Source of the DNA: Paenibacillus paridis
GTDB lineage: Bacteria > Bacillota > Bacilli > Paenibacillales > Paenibacillaceae
Direction of reading: 5' to 3'
Length of the DNA stretch: 64,000 nt
Assembly: GCF_006345825.1 (NCBI RefSeq)
Contig: NZ_VCIX01000087.1
Location: 124,202-188,201 of the forward strand
Position 1 is the stretch's first letter; every line of letters begins with the position of its first letter. The position numbers and the translations under genes are program-made. Shown one piece after another: positions 59,371 through 64,000 of this stretch. The notes under the pieces were generated by a model. The model worked only from the letters and a program-made list of their open reading frames with translations, made no database searches and was not told where the DNA came from.

Positions 59371-60351
59371 TTACTTCGCGAATAATCTCACTAAATCATC
59401 CAGCATGGAGTTTGCAGCGTTAGGTCCATAACCCCCGAACCATGAATCGGAAGCTACCGAATAAACCTGATCATTTTTAACAGCTTTTAGATTTTTCCAC
59501 GTCGAAAACTCTTGTAGCTCATTAAAAATTTCATTATTGTCATTAATAAGCAGAATGTAATCAGGATCAATCTCTGGAAGTACTTCCTTAGACAACACTT
59601 CATAACGGCTTTCCGGGTTTGTTACAGGATAAACGGCTGGTCGCGAGAATCCAAATTCTTCATATAACCATTTATAATCAACATCGCCATAATAACGAAT
59701 ATCATTTCGAATACGGAGCACCATTAATGTTTTACCGGCAACCTTATCACGGATTTGGGATACCGCATCTTTCTTATGCTTATCGTATTCCTGAATCACC
59801 TGCTCCGCTTTATCCTCCAGCCCAAACGCAGCACTAGTTGCACGGAAGGCGGTCTGCCAATCAGGTGCTACATAACCATTTTCCAAAATAGCTGTTGGAG
59901 CGATTTTTGCATAAGAGTCATAGATATCGATGCTGTTTGTATCCGTTATGATCAGGTCAGGCTGTAGGGACAGCAGCTTCTCAAAGCTTACTTTACCTTG
60001 TTCACCAATAATATCTACCTGGTTCAGAAATGGCTTTAAATATAAAGGGAAATCCTCATTTTGTGATTTCACTGTCGAAGCCGGGGTAAGACCTAGCGAA
60101 ATCATGTGGTCTGTCAAATAGGTAACCGTTGTTGCAATACGAGTAGGCTGCTTATCAAGGGTCTGTTCACCCTTCGTGTCCTTAAATGTAAAGGCCGTTG
60201 CTTGTGATGTGCTTGGACTAGCTTCAGGACTAGCCGCTAAATCTGGCGTAGAATTGTTGCTTGCCTTACCGCATGCAGTTGCAACCATTAGCAAAGATAC
60301 AATAATAAATGCTGAATAAATAGTTCTTCGTACTAGATTCTTACTTGTCAT
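59371..60351 (-). CDS. Iron-siderophore binding lipoprotein (second system)
   Basis: A 326-residue class III binding lipoprotein. ATG 60351 has AAGGAG 9 bases upstream. The signal MTSKNLVRRTIYSAFIIVS leads to lipobox ATAC, then a Ser/Pro/Thr tether. The binding domain has FTFKDTKGEQTLDKQPTRIATTVTYLTDHMISLGL, SFEKLLSLQPDLIITD, a Trp-rich end (WKNLKAVKNDQVY) and NSMLDDLVRLF. It follows the alpha/beta hydrolase by 28 bases, under the Fur-like site at 61640. No permease or ATPase genes are nearby. The ligand is unknown; a catechol or hydroxamate siderophore is expected. Confidence 0.9.
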   Translation of the reverse strand: MTSKNLVRRTIYSAFIIVSLLMVATACGKASNNSTPDLAASPEASPSTSQATAFTFKDTKGEQTLDKQPTRIATTVTYLTDHMISLGLTPASTVKSQNEDFPLYLKPFLNQVDIIGEQGKVSFEKLLSLQPDLIITDTNSIDIYDSYAKIAPTAILENGYVAPDWQTAFRATSAAFGLEDKAEQVIQEYDKHKKDAVSQIRDKVAGKTLMVLRIRNDIRYYGDVDYKWLYEEFGFSRPAVYPVTNPESRYEVLSKEVLPEIDPDYILLINDNNEIFNELQEFSTWKNLKAVKNDQVYSVASDSWFGGYGPNAANSMLDDLVRLFAK

Positions 60352-60378
60352 GATCTCGTTCTCCTTCAAAATGTTCCC

Positions 60379-61614
60379 TTATTTTTTCATTAAGCGAGTA
60401 CTGGTTTTCCAGCCCTTGTCATTGGCAAGCTCCATATAAAAAGTACAATTCCCTTGGGGCAAATTGACAGTTGCCGTACCTTTTTCTGCGTTTGTTCCTT
60501 CTTGCGCTAATACAGCCTGGGCGCTATCCCAGTGTGCCCTTCTCCAATCTGAGGCTTCCTCACACCAGTATAAAACGGCGTCCACGACCTTGATCTGGGA
60601 TTTAAAACTTACTTGCAAAGACTCACCGCATTGCTCCGATTTTGTAAGATGAATCAACGGAGGGCCTACTCCTGTTATGCTATCGGCAAATGCATAGCTT
60701 TCCGGGCAAGACCATGCGGCTGAATAACTGTGTGGCAGACCATGCTGGATGCTAATTCTGCTATGCAGCAGAGCATTAGCATCGTTTTTCTCATGCAGCT
60801 CATAAGATTTCATAAATATGGATAACGGAAAATGCGTATCCTGACTGCCGTTCAGCCAAAGCATAGGGAGTTGGCTGTGATGCAAATAAGATGACGGGTC
60901 CCAAAGCCTTCGAATGTGCTCTGCATGATCCGGCGGCATAGCTGCAAATCCAGCACCGTAAAAGGTCCCTGGTTCATACAAATACCCACATCCATAAATG
61001 GGCATAGCAAACCTAAGCCTTTTATCCAGCCCGGCCATCAAGCTCGTAATAATGCCTCCCCAAGATATACCGGTTATCCCAATTTGATCAGGGTCTACGC
61101 CAGGCAAGCTGCGCAGGATCGAATGTGCGGACAACACGGCGGCTACAGCATGATAGAACCATTGCTCCTGAGGCGGTTCTGCATAATCCGCGAATACACC
61201 TTGTTTGGCTGGTCCGCTCCATGGGTGTGTGGAAAACTCTGTCGGCACAGCATGCGTTTCAATGTGACGGGGTCTTTCTTCATTTAGTTCACCATAGCTG
61301 GAAAATGGAATCTGTCCCTCCAAATCCATTGCAATCGCAGCGTAACCTCGATCATTCCACAGCTTTACCCATTGTGCAAACGCACTCCCTGCTCCTCCAT
61401 GGACCAATACGATGCCTGGCACGAATGGAGGGGTTTCAAGTCGTTCTCCTTTTGCTTCTGGTACGCCATAATAAGCAAACACACGCGTCTTATTGCCTTG
61501 GTAAGAAACCCCGTCATAAAAAATGGCTTTTATGCCGCTCGCCTCATCTTCAAATAGGGAATCGATCCGAGGCATTTGGCTTAATCGTGCAAGATCCCAA
61601 GGAGAGTCCGGAAT
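60379..61614 (-). CDS. Alpha/beta hydrolase, Fur-linked; start possibly ATT
   Basis: A 398-residue hydrolase from the first ATG (61575), with nucleophile elbow GISWGGIITS, HGGAGSAFAQWV oxyanion region, Asp in GSQDTHFPL and His in QHGLPHSY. Upstream of that ATG, 13 in-frame codons read as coding-like sequence (IIPDSPWDLARLSQ), back to a TGA at 61633. They hold no ATG, GTG or TTG, but the ATT at 61614 has GAGAGGGGGTC six bases upstream. Related hydrolases, as I recall them, begin with a similar WDL-LS-P segment, so I extend to the ATT. It lies between a Btr-like regulator and a siderophore-binding lipoprotein, behind a Fur-like box; release of iron from a siderophore ester, as done by BesA in B. 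subtilis, is a reasonable but unproven role. Confidence 0.7.
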   Translation of the reverse strand: MPDSPWDLARLSQMPRIDSLFEDEASGIKAIFYDGVSYQGNKTRVFAYYGVPEAKGERLETPPFVPGIVLVHGGAGSAFAQWVKLWNDRGYAAIAMDLEGQIPFSSYGELNEERPRHIETHAVPTEFSTHPWSGPAKQGVFADYAEPPQEQWFYHAVAAVLSAHSILRSLPGVDPDQIGITGISWGGIITSLMAGLDKRLRFAMPIYGCGYLYEPGTFYGAGFAAMPPDHAEHIRRLWDPSSYLHHSQLPMLWLNGSQDTHFPLSIFMKSYELHEKNDANALLHSRISIQHGLPHSYSAAWSCPESYAFADSITGVGPPLIHLTKSEQCGESLQVSFKSQIKVVDAVLYWCEEASDWRRAHWDSAQAVLAQEGTNAEKGTATVNLPQGNCTFYMELANDKGWKTSTRLMKK

Positions 61615-61639
61615 AATAGAATTGACCCCCTCTCAGTAG

Positions 61640-61654
61640 TGAAAATGATTTTCT
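61640..61654 (-). promoter_or_regulatory. Fur-like operator upstream of the hydrolase/lipoprotein operon
   Basis: TGAAAATGATTTTCT matches the 7-1-7 Fur consensus TGATAATNATTATCA at 11 of 14 fixed positions and is itself palindromic. It lies about 25 bases before the ribosome site of the hydrolase gene. Confidence 0.65.
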
Positions 61655-61746
61655 TTCTCAATACAAGATAGCACTGCGCGCTTGCATTTAACATGGACGT
61701 TAAGCACTTCTGTTTTGTACAATTGTTACCTAGCTCTGAATTAGCA

Positions 61747-63333
61747 TTATCTTTTCCCCAATAGTTCTGCAAAAAAAGACAACGAACGATCATGCGACCA
61801 AGCCGAATACTCAAATAGCTTCTCTGTTCCGATCTCATAAATATTTTGATTTTTCACAGCGCTCATGTTTTGCCATGCCCTACTGCCTTGCAATGTCCGC
61901 CACGCCATGGCTGCCTTTGGCGAGGGATCAACCATGACAATAAGCGCATCGGCATCGTATGCAGGTAAATCCTGCTCGTTCACCGTAGCGTATACATCGA
62001 CCTTTTTCAGCTCATGAGTAGCGGAAAGCCGCAAATCCCGATAGAGCACTGCTCCAGCATTCCGATCCCCGTATATCCGGTATTCTTGGTCCGTAATGCG
62101 ACAAATATTAATAGTCAGACTCCCCCATAGCTGGCGTATTTTTCGGCTGATCCGCTCTGCTTTTCGCTCGTATTCCCCAAGCCATTGCTCTCCTTCCATT
62201 GTATAGCCAGTTGCTTCGGCTACGAGAAGCAGCTGTTCCCGCCAATCTGTTGCAAGCCAAGGCACACGGATAACAGGTGCGACCTGTTTCAGATCCTGCT
62301 GCGCTTCCTGCGACAAAAAATCGGTACAGAAAATAAGCTCAGGAGCAGCCATTTGCAGCATTTCCACGTTTTTATGCCACGACTGTCCGATTCCCGCTTC
62401 ATTCGCATGCAAACGGAGCATTTGCGCGTACTTTGTATGAGTGGGATAAAACGCAGCAGCCTTGGGCAAAAGCTGCAAAGCGAGCATGCTGCCTGAAATC
62501 GGCTCAGATACGCTCGCTATATTTCTTCTTCTGCTCTTCATATAAGTAAGCGGCGATAATCCCGCATGCTGCTTGAATTTTCTGCTAAAGTAAAACTCAT
62601 CCTCAAAACCGACCTGAACAGCTGTATCCTTAACGCTATTTCCATATAGCAGCATATTTTTCGCTTTGGCCATTCGCAAATCCATTATAAATTTTGTCGG
62701 GGTTTTCCCGATTTCTTCCTGGAAAGCACGGGAGAAATAACCCTGACTTAGCCCAGCCTTTTGGGCCAGCTCAGCTCTCGTGAAATCCTGATCAATGCGC
62801 TCCCGCATAAAATTGGATACGCGAAGAATAGCTTCAGCCGTCGTCTCCCCCGTGTGCCTGTTTCTTCTCGAATCCTCCATGAGAGCCATTAGCCCATAAA
62901 ACTCACTCTGAATGCTGTACCCATTCGGCTGTTCCATACTAAACGTGTGATACAAACAATCGCATCGTTCAATCAAATGCTTGATATGTCGAATCGTAAC
63001 CCCCTCGTGACGAGTGCTTGCCGACTTCACTGGCATTCCATAATCCTGTTGAGCATGCAGATAGGAGTCATAAAGAATCCGCAATCCTTTTAACGGAGCA
63101 CCGCCCATTGCTCGAAGCTTTAACTCGCGACCTGGTGGCTGTATGCTAATTTCGCCTTCCACGAGAGAAAGAGCATCTTGCCCCCACCCCAGCAATCCTT
63201 CGCCATGTAAGCAAATGATGAGTGTATAGGAGCCTGAGCTTGCATAATGGATCTCCCCGTTAGCAGCAAATTCAATCGATTGTATATCATTAACGTGCAA
63301 GATCTCCCTACAGGATTGATTTAATTTATTCAA
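61747..63333 (-). CDS. Btr-like regulator: AraC DNA-binding domain fused to a siderophore-binding domain
   Basis: A 528-residue cytosolic regulator (TTG at 63333, GGAGG 9 bases upstream; the frame is open to an ATG at 63423). Residues about 1-150 are a cupin-like sensor. Then two AraC helix-turn-helix motifs (FTRAELAQKAGLSQGYFSRAFQEE; VKDTAVQVGFEDEFYFSRKFKQ) end near residue 260. The C-terminal half is a class III siderophore-binding domain (LQMAAPELIFCTDFLSQEAQQDL; GDRNAGAVLYRDLRL; YDADALIVMVDPSP) without signal peptide or lipobox. This is the design and length of B. subtilis Btr (529 residues), which binds Fe-bacillibactin and activates uptake genes. It probably activates the hydrolase and lipoprotein genes downstream. 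Confidence 0.88.
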   Translation of the reverse strand: MNKLNQSCREILHVNDIQSIEFAANGEIHYASSGSYTLIICLHGEGLLGWGQDALSLVEGEISIQPPGRELKLRAMGGAPLKGLRILYDSYLHAQQDYGMPVKSASTRHEGVTIRHIKHLIERCDCLYHTFSMEQPNGYSIQSEFYGLMALMEDSRRNRHTGETTAEAILRVSNFMRERIDQDFTRAELAQKAGLSQGYFSRAFQEEIGKTPTKFIMDLRMAKAKNMLLYGNSVKDTAVQVGFEDEFYFSRKFKQHAGLSPLTYMKSRRRNIASVSEPISGSMLALQLLPKAAAFYPTHTKYAQMLRLHANEAGIGQSWHKNVEMLQMAAPELIFCTDFLSQEAQQDLKQVAPVIRVPWLATDWREQLLLVAEATGYTMEGEQWLGEYERKAERISRKIRQLWGSLTINICRITDQEYRIYGDRNAGAVLYRDLRLSATHELKKVDVYATVNEQDLPAYDADALIVMVDPSPKAAMAWRTLQGSRAWQNMSAVKNQNIYEIGTEKLFEYSAWSHDRSLSFFAELLGKR

Positions 63334-63464
63334 GGCAGTATACCTCCGCATATCCGATGCCGTTTTTTCATTCGTTATTTTAAGTATACCGTCTTGTCCG
63401 ATGGAGAAAAAGACAAAATCCATGCTTTATCTTTCCAATGGAAGTCAATGACGGCTTCCCCGTC

Positions 63465-63476
63465 GATTATGATTAT
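63465..63476. promoter_or_regulatory. Weak Fur-like hexamer pair upstream of the Btr-like gene
   Basis: GATTATGATTAT is two consecutive NATWAT hexamers of the three expected in a Fur box, about 40 bases before the ATG at 63423. It is a weak match. Confidence 0.3.
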
Positions 63477-63492
63477 GCTGGGACAAATTCAA

Positions 63493-63524
63493 AAGCAGCC
63501 GTCCCCTCTCGGGAACGGCTGCTT
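63493..63524. terminator. Terminator between the SLH gene and the Btr-like gene
   Basis: AAGCAGCCGT and ACGGCTGCTT form a perfect 10-bp stem; on the minus strand TTTTGAATTTG follows. It closes the SLH gene that runs in from the right edge. Confidence 0.8.
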
Positions 63525-63543
63525 CTGTTGTTTCGCACAAAAA

Positions 63544-64000
63544 TTATTTGTTGTACATTCGGTAGAGCAGCACCGCAGTCTCCGCTCTTGATGCATATCC
63601 GAGTGGATTAATGTTACTGCCGTTTCCGTTGACGATTCCGTTTTTGACTAGGGTAGCAACGCTTTGCCTTGCATAATCTGCAATATTGTCTTTATCCGAG
63701 AACGATTGGACTTCAACAGACGTGCCCGCAAGCAAAGTTTTGTTGGAGAATGCCATTGCCCTATCGATAAGAACCATCATATCCTGCCTTGTAATCTTCG
63801 CATCCGGATTAAACGTTCCATCGCCCGTACCGGTAGCTATGCCGATCTTCTTAGCTACGGCTACAGCTTCCGCATAATAAGCCGCTGGATTCACATCAGA
63901 GAAGTTCCCCTCTGTTGTAGCGCTTAAGCCTAAAGCATTGACCAAAAGTAGAATGAAATCTGCTCTTTTGATGGATGCCTCAGGGGTATATTTGTCAGTC
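63544..64000 (-). CDS. SLH-domain protein, C-terminal part (cut by window edge)
   Basis: At least 151 residues of the C-terminal end of a surface protein; the frame is open to the right edge. It shows SLH segments: TPEASIKRADFILLLVNALGL, FSDVNPAAYYAEAVAVAKKIGIATGTGDGTFNPDAKITRQDMMVLIDRAMAF and FSDKDNIADYARQSVATLVKNGIVNGNGSNINPLGYASRAETAVLLYRMY. Three SLH units make the cell-wall-binding end. The front part, which would tell what it does, is outside the window. A TTG at 63945 lies inside an SLH unit and is not a start. Confidence 0.85.
   Translation of the reverse strand, partial: TDKYTPEASIKRADFILLLVNALGLSATTEGNFSDVNPAAYYAEAVAVAKKIGIATGTGDGTFNPDAKITRQDMMVLIDRAMAFSNKTLLAGTSVEVQSFSDKDNIADYARQSVATLVKNGIVNGNGSNINPLGYASRAETAVLLYRMYNK

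Overview
The window reads as chromosomal DNA from a Gram-positive, low-to-mid GC, soil-type Bacillota, most like Paenibacillus or a close relative. This is inferred from family content and not tested by search. The signs are S-layer-homology (SLH) anchored giant enzymes, two YesM/YesN-type two-component pairs each beside a sugar ABC transporter, LplABC-like transport genes, strong AGGAG ribosome sites with many TTG/GTG starts, and many lone glycoside hydrolases and esterases. I saw no rRNA, tRNA, CRISPR array, phage or insertion sequence.

Layout. (1) 1-13.6 kb: a sugar-uptake locus. A divergent YesM/YesN pair (10171-13580, +) faces a lipoprotein-permease-permease operon ending in a 2000-residue GH59-like, SLH-anchored glycosidase (517-6519, -). 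A partial neopullulanase lies at the left edge. (2) 13.7-24.4 kb: mixed genes. These are an RCC1-repeat protein, a LysR/SDR divergent pair, a Fur-controlled iron-siderophore locus (AraC regulator, binding lipoprotein, FhuF-like reductase), an L7/L12-tail membrane protein, a CBM9-like protein, an esterase lipoprotein and an SF0329-like protein. (3) 23.4-47.6 kb, all on the minus strand: a 24-kb catabolic region. It contains a YesM/YesN pair, a binding lipoprotein, a PTE-family hydrolase, two amidohydrolases, a fucose/arabinose-isomerase-fold protein, an M24 pita-bread protein, a sensory-rhodopsin-transducer-fold protein, two permeases, a TIM-barrel-like hydrolase, two paralogous DEP-motif glycosidases (one cytosolic, one secreted with cohesin and dockerin), an alpha/beta hydrolase, a GH78-like rhamnosidase and an SGNH hydrolase. 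(4) 47.7-50.6 kb: a NagB-like and PIG-L deacetylase pair with a divergent AraC regulator. (5) 50.7-59.3 kb: an FAD oxidoreductase, a Ytr-like ABC/GntR operon, DoxX and SatP-like membrane proteins, a frameshifted CPBP protease joined to a LuxR-type two-component system, and a nitroreductase. (6) 59.3-64 kb: a second Fur-linked siderophore locus (binding lipoprotein, alpha/beta hydrolase, and a Btr-like AraC protein fused to a cytosolic siderophore-binding domain), then an SLH protein running off the right edge.

Points of most interest. The 24-kb catabolic region looks like a complete import-and-degrade system for an unidentified glycoside or lactone, and two of its enzyme-fold proteins have lost their usual metal ligands. 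At 18.1-20.1 kb an AraC regulator stays in frame, with no stop, through a Fur-controlled promoter into the lipoprotein it probably controls; a true Btr-type fusion of the same two modules sits at 61.7-63.3 kb. Two genes (TIM-barrel hydrolase, CPBP protease) are each broken by one frameshift at a T-run followed by TGA. One Fur-linked hydrolase seems to start at an ATT codon.
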